From NCBI RefSeq assembly GCF_015207705.1, contig NZ_JADEWI010000001.1, forward strand, positions 1 through 64,000: DNA of 64,000 nucleotides, read 5' to 3'. The DNA is from Nostoc sp. LEGE 06077 (GTDB taxonomy: Bacteria; Cyanobacteriota; Cyanobacteriia; Cyanobacteriales; Nostocaceae). The position numbers and the translations under genes were made by a program. Below are positions 19,512 through 28,359 of the stretch, one piece after another. The notes beneath the pieces were generated by a model, which was not told where the DNA came from, did not search any database, and saw only the letters and a list, made by a program, of their open reading frames with translations. How positions within the stretch are numbered: the first letter of the stretch is position 1; each line of letters begins with the position of its first letter.

Positions 19512-20312
19512 TTAGCAAATTCTACCAGGACAAGATCCGGCGGCTCCACCCGAACCATTGATAACGCTTGGTCTACCAATGGTAGGAACATTTGCAGATG
19601 CAGGCCTATCTTTGGGTTGAGAAATTGGTATGGAAAATTTTAAAGTGTTAACAGCTTGAGAATTAATAAAGATTTTGATGGGAATGCCCAAATTAAACCC
19701 AACTTTTTCGCCACCAGATCTAGCACCTCGTCCGTGAATCCCAATTAAACGGCCGTTATCATCTAGTACAGGGCCACCACTCATCCCGCGATAAGTAGTG
19801 TTGCTGTAAATTAAGGTGTAACCTTCTTTGTCTTGAGAATTTGTGCCGATAATTTGCCCCATTGGGACTAACACAGTCCGGCTTTCAATGCCATTTAATG
19901 GTTCTGGTGCGCCAGATACATATACATTTGTCCCTTCCCTTGTGGCATCAGAATTACCAAAAATGGCTACATTGTGTGCCTTATCGCTGTTAAACTGTAA
20001 AATTGCTAAATCTGCCTCTGGCACACGGGTAATTGATGTTGGTTGTACTTGATATTGAGTCTGATCCCGTGTTTGGACAGTGTAAGTTCCTGACTCATCA
20101 ACAACGTGCCAATTGGTGAGAACGCTGTAAGTTTTACCTTTGCGGTAAATAATTACTCCAGAACCGAGTTTGGGGCCACTAATCAATACAGTAATATCTT
20201 TAGCAAGATTAGTGACATCTTGAGCAGTTAAGGGTCGAGCAATTTCTGCTTGCGTAAAGGCGATCGCTACTCCGATAATTGCTGTTGTTAATCCACGATT
20301 AAGTCTCATCAT
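19512..20312 (-). CDS. Exported trypsin-like serine protease (S1), without PDZ domain
   Basis: A 266-residue S1-fold protease with signal peptide (TTAIIGVAIAFTQAE). The triad is complete: His69 in VLTNWHVV, Asp101 in PEADLAIL and Ser178 in RGMSGGPV. There is no PDZ domain, unlike DegP/HtrA; the C-terminal 40 residues are Pro/Gly/Ser-rich and end in a Cys pair (SCPGRIC). It starts at an ATG preceded by GAGG, seven bases after the upstream protease gene, so the two are co-transcribed and perhaps coupled. Confidence 0.85.
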   Translation of the reverse strand: MMRLNRGLTTAIIGVAIAFTQAEIARPLTAQDVTNLAKDITVLISGPKLGSGVIIYRKGKTYSVLTNWHVVDESGTYTVQTRDQTQYQVQPTSITRVPEADLAILQFNSDKAHNVAIFGNSDATREGTNVYVSGAPEPLNGIESRTVLVPMGQIIGTNSQDKEGYTLIYSNTTYRGMSGGPVLDDNGRLIGIHGRGARSGGEKVGFNLGIPIKIFINSQAVNTLKFSIPISQPKDRPASANVPTIGRPSVINGSGGAAGSCPGRIC

Positions 20313-20319
20313 CTGACCT

Positions 20320-21108
20320 CTAATCAGCCTTATTGAATACAGTAGTAACCGTAGTATTTTCGGCTTTCGGCATCATTTGCATTACCTTTGTGATTGGTAC
20401 AGCCCAACTCAGGCGAATAATCATTTGATGCAGTCTTTCCTCAGCTTTGGAACCATCAGCAAATACCGAAGGTTGATCCCACAAGGGATAAGCCTGCATC
20501 CCGTTGATTCCCACCACTTGACCCCGACGATTTAATAAAGGGCCGCCACTCATACCATTTTTAATATTGTTGGTGTAGCCTAGCTGATAACCCCCTTCTA
20601 ATGGTTTGGCTAATACTAAACTGACCTTACCTGTGGTAAATGCAAAGCTTTGTTTTTTCCCTCTCTCTTCCACTGCTGGATAACCCGCAGCAAATACTTC
20701 ATCTCCTGGTGTGGGAGATACACCAACAGATGCTACTGCATAGATACTGCCTGCACTTTTAAATTGCAACACAGCCAAATCGTTTTTCCCGAAGTTTAAG
20801 CGTTGAGGTAAATTAGCTGTATAAATCCTACCATCTGGAGTTTGTATACGATAGGGAGGATCACCAGCTTGTAAGACATGAGCATTAGTCAGCACCATAT
20901 ATGTCGTACCCTTACGCCGCAACAGAATACCTGATCCCAAAAAATCTGGAGATCTAACTTTGACAGTAATAGACCGCGCCTGTTGTGAAAGAGATACTGA
21001 CTGAGCAATATAATCTGGTACAGAAATACTGACAACTGGTGCTGAAGCCGACAGTGTAAGGGAGATACTGCCAAGACAAACAACCAGTGTCAACAAAGAA
21101 CAATTCAT
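20320..21108 (-). CDS. Exported trypsin-like serine protease (S1), second copy
   Basis: A 262-residue protease related to its downstream neighbour but clearly diverged. A signal peptide (LLTLVVCLGSISLTLSASA) precedes the protease fold. The triad is His77 in VLTNAHVL, Asp110 in GKNDLAVL and Ser187 in NGMSGGPL. There is no PDZ domain. It lies 41 bases after the COP23 gene and 7 bases before the other protease gene. The pair suggests two specificities within one export-side pathway (inference). Confidence 0.85.
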   Translation of the reverse strand: MNCSLLTLVVCLGSISLTLSASAPVVSISVPDYIAQSVSLSQQARSITVKVRSPDFLGSGILLRRKGTTYMVLTNAHVLQAGDPPYRIQTPDGRIYTANLPQRLNFGKNDLAVLQFKSAGSIYAVASVGVSPTPGDEVFAAGYPAVEERGKKQSFAFTTGKVSLVLAKPLEGGYQLGYTNNIKNGMSGGPLLNRRGQVVGINGMQAYPLWDQPSVFADGSKAEERLHQMIIRLSWAVPITKVMQMMPKAENTTVTTVFNKAD

Positions 21109-21149
21109 CTATCTGTATTTACAAGGGGTATGAAATAGCGATCGCATCT

Positions 21150-21722
21150 TTATTCATTAATATCTTGATTAATATCGCTATTTTGCTCATTTGTAGCATG
21201 ATTCAGATATGTATCAAAATCAATATTCAATGAGTCTCCACCACTTTCATTGAGTACATTTCCTGCCACTAACCCCCGACGATTCATCAGTCTTCTCAAG
21301 GTTGCTTTGGCATTACTACCACGCTTAAGCGTGAATAACAAAGAACTATCTGTACAAGGCGCATTCTGATTCACCGCGGCACATACCACCGGTTCGCCTC
21401 TAATGATGCCAGTTTTAATGTACTTTAGTTTACCGTTGTCATAGCTTTTTTGAAATCTCCGCGATACTTCATAACAACGGCGTTCCGAATTCCACTCCCT
21501 AGAAAAGTAATCCTGCGATGACCATTGAATCATCGGGACTTTCCTACCATCTTGAGTTTGAGCAACTGTCATCGGTACACCCTGACGCTTTTCACACTTA
21601 AAGATAGTCCCTCCTGCATAACTGGGCTGATCGATAGTTGCAAGCATACTCAATGCAGCCACAGAAGTTACTGCAATCCCTATTAACCCTTGGCCAAAGA
21701 ACCGCAATTTTATGGTTAACAC
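21150..21722 (-). CDS. COP23-domain exported protein
   Basis: A 190-residue protein with signal peptide (LIGIAVTSVAALSMLATI) and a COP23 domain. The domain is marked by FKCEKRQGVPMTVAQTQDG, the central RRCYEVSRRFQ, GEPVVCAAVNQNAPC and LLFTLKRGSNAKATL. Four Cys in the mature part could make two disulfides. COP23 was named for a circadian-oscillating membrane protein of Cyanothece-type cyanobacteria; its function is unknown. The start is a GTG with GAGGAAG four bases upstream. It leads a run of four exported proteins. Confidence 0.82.
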   Translation of the reverse strand: MLTIKLRFFGQGLIGIAVTSVAALSMLATIDQPSYAGGTIFKCEKRQGVPMTVAQTQDGRKVPMIQWSSQDYFSREWNSERRCYEVSRRFQKSYDNGKLKYIKTGIIRGEPVVCAAVNQNAPCTDSSLLFTLKRGSNAKATLRRLMNRRGLVAGNVLNESGGDSLNIDFDTYLNHATNEQNSDINQDINE

Positions 21723-22146
21723 TTAACTTCCTCGACAATATTAGGTGTCTTACTGAAAGTGTAAAACAGCATTGACCGTAAAATCACGGTAATAGTTCCA
21801 AATATAAAATTAATTTACCTTAAACCTAGTTGCACCACGGATAGTACAACTATTGTCGTGAATAGCAATTTACTTTTCCTCTAATTTTAATTATGTGGAT
21901 TTCACTATTATCTATTTCCTTTTAATCTTGAATTCTTCTTCAATTAGCGTTGCTATTCCTTGAAATGGGATTACAGTATATTTTTTAGCTAATTCACACC
22001 AATGACATCAAAAAAACACACGTTCTTCACAATATTACAATATATTAACCGAGCATGGTTGATTATTTATGAAAGAAATTTTTAGTTATGAATCAATCTG
22101 TTAGTTTATTGGTCATTGTTCTGAATCAATATCAGGGAAGCTAGAC
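21723..22146. other. Divergent control region between COP23 operon and sbtA
   Basis: 424 AT-rich bases without a gene. This must hold the promoters of the COP23 operon (minus) and of sbtA (plus). LysR-type regulators of carbon uptake (CmpR, NdhR/CcmR) bind loosely defined TTA-N7/8-TAA or ATAG-N8-CTAT sites; AT-rich candidates abound and I cannot single one out. Confidence 0.5.
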
Positions 22147-23124
22147 ATGAATTCAAGTTTAATTCTGTCCAATATATTAAATCCGCCAGTACTATTTTTC
22201 TTTTTAGGAATGCTGGCAATTTTTTTAAAATCTGATCTTGAAATACCTCAACCTTTGCCCAAATTATTTTCGCTATACTTGTTACTAGCTATTGGGTTTA
22301 AGGGAGGATATGAGATTACGCAGAGTGGCATCAATACGGAAATTGCCCTGACACTTTTGTCAGCAATCTTGATGGCTGCGGCTGTACCTGTTTACTCTTT
22401 TTTCATTTTAAAACTCAAACTAGACGTATATAATGCAGCTGCGATCGCCGCAACTTATGGTTCTATCAGCGCCGTCACTTTTATTACTGCTCAGTCCTTT
22501 CTCAAAATTCTCAATATTTCCTCTGGCGGACACATGGTAGCTGCTTTAGCATTAATGGAATCACCAGCAATTATTGTGGGAATTTTGCTAGTGAGATTGT
22601 TCGCGCAAAGTCAAGAAAACAAAAAAGGAGAATTTGCTTGGGGTGAAGTTTTACGAGAAGCTTTTTTGAATGGTTCGGTTTTTCTCCTCATCGGTAGCGT
22701 AATTATTGGTACCCTCACAGGCGAAAGAGGTTGGGAAAAATTACACCCATTCACCCAAGATATTTTTTACGGAGTTTTAGCCTTCTTTTTACTAGATATG
22801 GGTATGGTTGCAGCTAGAAGAATCAAAGATATGCGGAAGACAGGTTCTTTTTTAATTGCTTTCTCTATCTTGATGCCTGTAGCTAATGCCATTGTCGGCA
22901 TAATTTTAGCAAAATTAATTGGGATGTCTGCGGGAAATTCCTTACTATTTGCGGTTCTTTGTGCTAGTGCTTCTTACATAGCAGTTCCCGCAGCGATGAG
23001 AATGACAGTTCCCGAAGCTAATCCTAGTTTATATGTATCGATGGCATTAGCTCTAACATTCCCTTTCAACATTATTATTGGCATTCCTTTGTATTTCAAC
23101 ATTATTAAAGCTATTGGAGTTTAA
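22147..23124 (+). CDS. sbtA: Sodium-dependent bicarbonate transporter SbtA
   Basis: High-affinity Na+/HCO3- symporter of the plasma membrane, induced at low CO2. The 325-residue protein has about ten membrane helices in two inverted halves. Family marks include ILNPPVLFFFLGMLAIFLKSD at the N-terminus (split here by reading), LGYEITQSG-like text as GFKGGYEITQSG near residue 53, ALMESPAIIVG near 138 and SASYIAVPAAMRM near 280. Length is slightly below the Synechocystis protein. The ATG has AGGGA upstream. sbtB begins 4 bases after the stop. Confidence 0.95.
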   Translation: MNSSLILSNILNPPVLFFFLGMLAIFLKSDLEIPQPLPKLFSLYLLLAIGFKGGYEITQSGINTEIALTLLSAILMAAAVPVYSFFILKLKLDVYNAAAIAATYGSISAVTFITAQSFLKILNISSGGHMVAALALMESPAIIVGILLVRLFAQSQENKKGEFAWGEVLREAFLNGSVFLLIGSVIIGTLTGERGWEKLHPFTQDIFYGVLAFFLLDMGMVAARRIKDMRKTGSFLIAFSILMPVANAIVGIILAKLIGMSAGNSLLFAVLCASASYIAVPAAMRMTVPEANPSLYVSMALALTFPFNIIIGIPLYFNIIKAIGV

Positions 23125-23128
23125 TCAA

Positions 23129-23422
23129 ATGGAAGCCATCAAGAAGATTGAAATAGTTACAAACTCTTTAGAAATAACAAAGGTTCTAGAAATTTTAGAA
23201 AAGGTCGGAGTTTCTGGCTATACAGTAATTGAAGATGTCACAGGTAAAGGAGATAGAGGTAAAGTTTTTAATGATTTAGAAACCCATGCACTCACCAATG
23301 GATATGTGATGAGCGTTTGTACACAAGAACAAGAACAAGAATTAGTAACAGCAATTGAGCCAATTTTGAAAAAGTTTGGAGGTGTGTGTATTGTCTCTGA
23401 TGCCAAGTGGATTGCACATTAG
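23129..23422 (+). CDS. sbtB: PII-like regulator SbtB
   Basis: A 97-residue PII-like trimeric signalling protein that binds adenyl nucleotides (cAMP, AMP, ADP, ATP) and controls SbtA. The fold is visible as KKIEIVTNSLEITKVLEILE, the T-loop region SGYTVIEDVTGKGDRG, and VTAIEPILKKFGGVCIVSD. The ATG at 23129 is chosen over an upstream codon that lies within sbtA. The chain ends at SDAKWIAH, so the C-terminal CGPxGC redox R-loop described for some SbtB proteins seems absent. It is tightly linked to sbtA and co-transcribed. Confidence 0.92.
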   Translation: MEAIKKIEIVTNSLEITKVLEILEKVGVSGYTVIEDVTGKGDRGKVFNDLETHALTNGYVMSVCTQEQEQELVTAIEPILKKFGGVCIVSDAKWIAH

Positions 23423-23510
23423 ATAAGCTCTGAGGAGACGTATTGATAGTATCAGCGTCTCTAAAAATCACATTTAGCTTATTAATAATATTACTAAGGA
23501 GTATTTAACC

Positions 23511-24185
23511 GTGCCAATTAAACGCATTATTGCGGGGCTGAATGAATTTCACGACAATTATTTTACTACACACCGAGAATTATTTGAAAACTTATCCCAA
23601 GGACAAAATCCAGAAGTATTATTTATTACTTGTTCAGACTCTCGGATTGATCCTTTTTTAATCACTCAGAGTCAGCCTGGCGATTTATTTGTTATTCGTA
23701 ATGTTGGTAATATTATTCCGCCTTATGGCTCACCTAATAGCGCTGAAGCTGCGGGAATCGAATATGCAATTCAAGCTTTAAATATTGATGATATAGTGAT
23801 TTGTGGTCATTCTCATTGTGGCGCGATGAGAGGATTATTACAAATAGGTAGTTTGGCACAGCAAATGCCTTTAGTTTATGACTGGTTGCGGCATTATGCT
23901 GAACCGACTCGCCGCTTAGTTATGGATAACTACAAAGATTATCCACCTGACAAGCTCTTAAAAATTGCCATTGAACAGAATGTACTAACGCAGATAGAAA
24001 ATCTCGAAACCCATCCAATTATTCGTTCTCGACTTCACAGCGGCCAATTGACTCTTCATGCGTGGATTTATGAAATTGAGACTGGAGAAGTTTTTGCTTA
24101 TGATGCTGAAAATGGTCAATTTAAGATTTTAGAAAATCGACCCTTCCCTGTACCGAATCCTTTGATTGGTGTATATTCAGAGTAA
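23511..24185 (+). CDS. Beta-class carbonic anhydrase
   Basis: Interconverts CO2 and bicarbonate. The 224-residue protein shows the zinc ligands of the beta class: Cys41-x-Asp43-x-Arg45 in ITCSDSRID and His100-x2-Cys103 in CGHSHCGAM. No signal peptide is seen, and the long C-terminal tail of carboxysomal CcaA is missing, so its compartment is uncertain. The start is a GTG with a strong AAGGAG eight or so bases upstream. It lies 88 bases after sbtB, so it is likely part of the bicarbonate-uptake response. A hairpin follows. Confidence 0.93.
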   Translation: MPIKRIIAGLNEFHDNYFTTHRELFENLSQGQNPEVLFITCSDSRIDPFLITQSQPGDLFVIRNVGNIIPPYGSPNSAEAAGIEYAIQALNIDDIVICGHSHCGAMRGLLQIGSLAQQMPLVYDWLRHYAEPTRRLVMDNYKDYPPDKLLKIAIEQNVLTQIENLETHPIIRSRLHSGQLTLHAWIYEIETGEVFAYDAENGQFKILENRPFPVPNPLIGVYSE

Positions 24186-24201
24186 TTAATTGTTTATGTC
24201 T

Positions 24202-24243
24202 GATAGGGTAGTAGTGAGATTTTAAACTCATTATTACCCTATC
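24202..24243 (+). terminator. Hairpin after carbonic anhydrase gene
   Basis: A 17-bp stem, GATAGGGTAGTAGTGAG with CTCATTATTACCCTATC (two G-T pairs), 8-base loop, followed by TTAATT. It sits between the carbonic anhydrase gene and pxcA, so pxcA may be partly uncoupled from the sbt genes. Confidence 0.72.
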
Positions 24244-24271
24244 TTAATTCTAGATTACCCTGAATCCGGCA

Positions 24272-25543
24272 ATGAAGAATTTTTTGTTTATAAAGAATAG
24301 TGATTTGCTGCTACAAAAAGTGTCTGAATATTGGGAAGTGATGAAGCAATGGTTCATGAATACACCAGAGCGATCGCTGGCACAAGCTTACGAGGCTGCA
24401 CAGAAAATACGCAACATTGAAATAGAGCATTTTCACGGGCAAGTTATTGCTGTTGCATCCGTAAATGAGACCCCAAATGTCATATCTTATTGGCAGGGTA
24501 TACTTACACAAAATTTAACTATTATTAAACTGAGATTAGCAGAATTTCAGGCTAGTCGTTCACTACTAGAAATTGCTAATCCAGTTTTATTAAACAAACT
24601 CCAGTTTATTGATGAAGTTATTGATAGATATCAGCAACAAACAGTAGCAATTAGCAATATAAACAAACAATCAATCTCCCACCCGATAAAAATTGACAAT
24701 GAAATTTACCAAAACACATCTAATTTTATCAATCCTAGTAGTAACAGTAAAAGTATAGGATTTCTCCCCAGTTCTATCGGCAGAACAATTAATAGAATTA
24801 CTACGGACTTTTCTCCTCAAGCTGAAGCAGACTTTATTCGGAATTATCATATTTCTCAAAATCGGACAAGAACTTCGATTCGCTTCTTGATACTTTTAAT
24901 TGTTATCCCTTTATTAACACGGCAATTATCTAAAGAATTTTTAGTTAGTCCGATAGTAGAGCGTGTGAGAAGTCAACAAATTACTCCAGTATTTATCAAT
25001 TCGGAAATGGAAGAAGAAGCTTTCAAAGAGTTGAAAATTTTTGAAGAAAAATTAAAATTTCAAACTTTACTCAAGAAAGCTCCAGTTTTATCTTCAGAGG
25101 AAATTGAGGCAAGTGTCAAAGAGAAAGCCATAGAAATAGCTCAAGAATTTCGATGGAAAAGTAAAGACGCTATTAGTAATGTTTTTGCTGATTTTATTTC
25201 TTTAGTAGCGTTTGCAGTAGTAGTAGCTAACGGAAAAAGAGAAATTGCGGCTATTAAGTCTTTTATGGATGAAATTATCTTTGGTTTGAGCGATAGTGCC
25301 AAAGCCTTTGTAATTATTTTGTTCACTGATATATTTGTTGGGTTCCACTCACCACATGGCTGGGAAGTTATTCTTGAAGGTTTAGCCGAACATCTTGGCG
25401 TAGCAGCAAATGAAAGTTTGATATTTCTCTTTATTGCCACATTTCCTGTTATTTTAGATACGGTTGTAAAATACTGGATATTCCGTTACCTGAGTCGCTT
25501 GTCACCTTCAGCACTAGCTACATACAAAGAAATTAACGAGTAG
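24272..25543 (+). CDS. pxcA: Proton extrusion protein PxcA (CemA/CotA family)
   Basis: A plasma-membrane protein needed for light-driven proton release and linked with CO2 uptake; the plastid relative is CemA. The 423-residue protein has a long, family-specific soluble N-terminal part (about 1-200) and four membrane helices in the C-terminal half: TSIRFLILLIVIPLLT near 205, AFADFISLVAF-type helices near 300, FVIILFTDIFVGFHSPHGWE near 345, and a final one ending with YWIFRYLSRLSPSALATYKEI. The C-terminal HSPHGWE and SPSALATYKEI motifs are diagnostic. It follows the sbtAB-carbonic anhydrase genes. Confidence 0.92.
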   Translation: MKNFLFIKNSDLLLQKVSEYWEVMKQWFMNTPERSLAQAYEAAQKIRNIEIEHFHGQVIAVASVNETPNVISYWQGILTQNLTIIKLRLAEFQASRSLLEIANPVLLNKLQFIDEVIDRYQQQTVAISNINKQSISHPIKIDNEIYQNTSNFINPSSNSKSIGFLPSSIGRTINRITTDFSPQAEADFIRNYHISQNRTRTSIRFLILLIVIPLLTRQLSKEFLVSPIVERVRSQQITPVFINSEMEEEAFKELKIFEEKLKFQTLLKKAPVLSSEEIEASVKEKAIEIAQEFRWKSKDAISNVFADFISLVAFAVVVANGKREIAAIKSFMDEIIFGLSDSAKAFVIILFTDIFVGFHSPHGWEVILEGLAEHLGVAANESLIFLFIATFPVILDTVVKYWIFRYLSRLSPSALATYKEINE

Positions 25544-25577
25544 CATTACTCATTGCTTCAGATTATCTTGGTAGCAA

Positions 25578-25760
25578 TTAATCTCCTTCTTTTGTTGACT
25601 GAACATTGCCGTTAATAATTGTTTGCAATAGGTTTTTGATAAACCAGAAAATTGCTGATACTAGCAACACAATCATTAAACTAGCAAGGGCAGCAAAAGG
25701 AGAAATAATCAATAAAATTAACATTGCAAAAATCACACTAGTGATTAATGTTTTATTCAT
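25578..25760 (-). CDS. Small two-helix membrane protein, unknown
   Basis: A 60-residue protein that is nearly all membrane: two predicted helices (SVIFAMLILLIISPFAALA and LMIVLLVSAIFWFIKNLL) and a polar tail. The ATG has AGGTAG about seven bases upstream. It converges on pxcA. I cannot name a family, and being short and hydrophobic it could be spurious, but the start and composition look genuine. Confidence 0.5.
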   Translation of the reverse strand: MNKTLITSVIFAMLILLIISPFAALASLMIVLLVSAIFWFIKNLLQTIINGNVQSTKEGD

Positions 25761-25877
25761 ATTTTTCTACCTGTTGTAGTCTCTGATTTTAGATTAACTA
25801 ATAACAGGGCGAATATTCATATATCTAAAAGTAGGCATTTGGATGAAGCTGGCTATGTATAAAGCAGATTATGAATA

Positions 25878-25929
25878 AATTAGCCGTCATCAACTGCGGA
25901 TATCACAACACAGTTCATGACGGCTAATT
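25878..25929 (-). terminator. Long hairpin after ndhD
   Basis: AATTAGCCGTCAT (25878-25890) pairs perfectly with ATGACGGCTAATT (25917-25929), and the stem continues inside with AACTG/CAGTT after one mismatch. It lies about 20 bases past the ndhD stop on the minus strand and is its likely terminator. Confidence 0.75.
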
Positions 25930-25948
25930 AATTTTCCAACTTAAGCAG

Positions 25949-27634
25949 TTATTTAATTATTCCGAAAACGGGTGTAGTTTCTGGTTGAGCAATTTGAGGC
26001 GCAAATAATCCCTTGGCGTATATTTTGGGATTAGCTTGGGCAAATTGAATATATGATTGGCGTACTTGAGTATTGACAGCTACAGTTTTCACATCGTACA
26101 TTTGCGTCGCCAACTTGGGATAGAGACCAAAGCCAATAATCAACACCAAGAAACAAGCAGCGATAAATATTTCCCGCGGTTGAGCATCTCGATAGACGGC
26201 TTCGCTGGGTAGCAGACAGTCTGTACCGAAGCAAACTGTTCCCTCATCTTCTTGATTTTCTACAGAAGCATTGTTGATGTCACAGGTGAGTTCTGCACCA
26301 GTACCATAAAATACCTGTCTCAACATCGATAGCAGATAAATGGGGGTGAGGATAACTCCCACGGCGGCTAAGAACACCATGACTGTGCAGAATGTGGAAC
26401 TATAGATGTCGCTGGTGGTAATGCCAACAAATACCTGAAGTTCGCTCACAAAGCCACTCATACCAGGAAGGGCTAGTGATGCCATTGCGCCAGCGGTGAA
26501 TAAAGCAAAGACTTTTGGCATAACTTGGCCAATACCGCCCATGCTTTCCATTGCCATTGTATGAGTGCGATCGTAGGTTACACCAGCTAAGAAGAATAGT
26601 ACTGCGGCAATTAAACCGTGAGAAAGCATTTGCAGCATTGCCCCACTGACACCGACATCGGTGAAAGAGGCAATACCTAACAAGACAAAGCCCATGTGGG
26701 AAATAGACGAATAGGCGAGACGGCGCTTCATGTTCGTCTGAGCAAAGGAGTTTAATGCACCATAAATAATATTGATGACACCGAGAGTTGCTAGAACTGG
26801 CGCAAAGTAAACATGGGCATCAGATAACAATTCTAAATTAAGGCGAATTAATCCATATCCACCCATTTTCAATAATACGCCTGCTAAAAGCATGGATACA
26901 GGAGCAGATGCTTCACCGTGGGCATCCGGCAACCATGTATGCAAGGGAAATACGGCTAACTTAACACCGAAAGCAATTAACAGTCCGGCATATAACCACA
27001 GTTCTAAAGCCAAAGGATAATTCTTAGCGCCAAGTTCGACTATATCGAAGGTTGTATTATCACCATAGAGAGCCATTGCCAGCCCAGCAACGAGGATAAA
27101 AATTGAAGCGGCGGCGGTATAAAGTAAGAATTTTGTCGCGGCGTAGCGGCGTTTTTGACCGCCCCAAATAGAGACGAGTAGATAAACAGGAACCAGTTCC
27201 AGTTCCCACATAATAAAGAACAATAATAAATCTTGGGCAACGAACACTCCGATTTGAGCGCTATATAGCAGCAACATCAAGAAGTAAAACAAGCGTGGCT
27301 TGAGATTAACTTGCCAAGCTGCAAATATTGAAAGCGTCGTCACCAGCCCTGCCAATAACACCAGTGGTGCGGATATTCCATCGACTGAAACTGCCCAACT
27401 CAGACCTAACTGAGGCAACCAGGCATATTTCTCCACGAGTTGAAAAGTTGCACTGCTGGCATCGTAATGTTGCCAAAAAGTATAGCAAATCAAGATAAAG
27501 TCTGCGATCGCCACACCTAGCGCATACCATCGCACAAGTTTGCCGTCTTTATCAGGCAGTACAGGGATGAGTATTGAAGCAACAAGTGGCAACATAATAA
27601 TCGTAGTTAGCCAAGGAAATCCATCCGCTATCAT
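25949..27634 (-). CDS. ndhD: NAD(P)H dehydrogenase (NDH-1) subunit 4, NdhD
   Basis: Proton-pumping membrane subunit of the thylakoid NDH-1 complex, used in respiration and cyclic electron flow. The 561-residue protein has about fourteen helices; the ion-path residues show in [12 protein letters not shown] and [22 protein letters not shown] cytoplasmic insert near residue 450 contains CFGTDCLLP and is followed by [10 protein letters not shown]; from memory this insert is typical of NdhD1/NdhD2 (not of the CO2-uptake forms NdhD3/D4). ATG at 27634 replaces a TTG four codons upstream and gives the familiar start with [13 protein letters not shown]. Which paralogue it is cannot be settled here. 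Confidence 0.92.
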   Translation of the reverse strand: MIADGFPWLTTIIMLPLVASILIPVLPDKDGKLVRWYALGVAIADFILICYTFWQHYDASSATFQLVEKYAWLPQLGLSWAVSVDGISAPLVLLAGLVTTLSIFAAWQVNLKPRLFYFLMLLLYSAQIGVFVAQDLLLFFIMWELELVPVYLLVSIWGGQKRRYAATKFLLYTAAASIFILVAGLAMALYGDNTTFDIVELGAKNYPLALELWLYAGLLIAFGVKLAVFPLHTWLPDAHGEASAPVSMLLAGVLLKMGGYGLIRLNLELLSDAHVYFAPVLATLGVINIIYGALNSFAQTNMKRRLAYSSISHMGFVLLGIASFTDVGVSGAMLQMLSHGLIAAVLFFLAGVTYDRTHTMAMESMGGIGQVMPKVFALFTAGAMASLALPGMSGFVSELQVFVGITTSDIYSSTFCTVMVFLAAVGVILTPIYLLSMLRQVFYGTGAELTCDINNASVENQEDEGTVCFGTDCLLPSEAVYRDAQPREIFIAACFLVLIIGFGLYPKLATQMYDVKTVAVNTQVRQSYIQFAQANPKIYAKGLFAPQIAQPETTPVFGIIK

Positions 27635-27775
27635 GGCAGTAAGCAAAAATACTTATGTGTGTGAATGAAATCATTATATGCAATTTTGTTATATTTTCTT
27701 CATAAATCTTTATCGCAGATGGCTATAGAAGGAATTGATTATCTCAAGAGTGCAGAGTAGTTACTCAGATTTGCA

Positions 27776-28288
27776 TTATTCAAGTCGCAATTCCATAAAA
27801 ACCCAGTTGTCTCTGTATTCTGGCGGAACTTCAAGTTTTTCCAAATATGGTTCGATATCTTGAAAACCGAGTGAATGATAGAGTGCTTGCGCTTCCTTAG
27901 TAAAAGGAGCCGTATCTAAGCGTAATTTAGAGTAACCAATATTGGCAGCTTCATAGATGATATTTTCTAATAAAGCTCGACCTATACCTTTAGCACGAAA
28001 CTTTGGTTTGACATACATTCTTTTGACTTCGCCAATCCCCGCATCAATTCTGCGTAAGCCAACACAACCAGCGATTTTGCCTTTATATTTTCCTAAAAGT
28101 AAGCTTCCTGCTGGTGGCATAAATTCATCTAGTTGAGCAAGACATTCCTCTAAAGAAGTATTAACATCAAAACTCATTTTAAATTCCTGACTCCACATGG
28201 AGTTTATCCAGGTAAAATATTCAAACAACAAATCTTTTACATGAGTTTTATCTTGTTCAGGCTCAAATTGAATAATTCTTAGCAACAT
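27776..28288 (-). CDS. GNAT-family N-acetyltransferase
   Basis: A 170-residue acetyl-CoA-dependent transferase. The acetyl-CoA binding motif A is seen in VKRMYVKPKFRAKGIGRALLE (about 88-108, here the Q/RxxGxG/A loop is RAKGIG), followed by YSKLRLDTAPFTKEAQALYHS and a typical C-terminal LGFQDIEPY. The substrate is unknown; it may be a small amine or a protein N-terminus. The ATG has AGGAAG upstream. It is divergent from the 2OG-oxygenase gene with a 70-base gap. Confidence 0.87.
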   Translation of the reverse strand: MLLRIIQFEPEQDKTHVKDLLFEYFTWINSMWSQEFKMSFDVNTSLEECLAQLDEFMPPAGSLLLGKYKGKIAGCVGLRRIDAGIGEVKRMYVKPKFRAKGIGRALLENIIYEAANIGYSKLRLDTAPFTKEAQALYHSLGFQDIEPYLEKLEVPPEYRDNWVFMELRLE

Positions 28289-28359
28289 AACTTCCTTTTT
28301 TTAATTAATTTTGTAAATCTTGGCAGTTTTTATATAAAAATCTCAATTTAATATTTTCT

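Noticed and set aside
21723-22146. Specific CmpR or NdhR operators before sbtA
   Set aside because: The consensus is too loose and the DNA too AT-rich to name one site with confidence.
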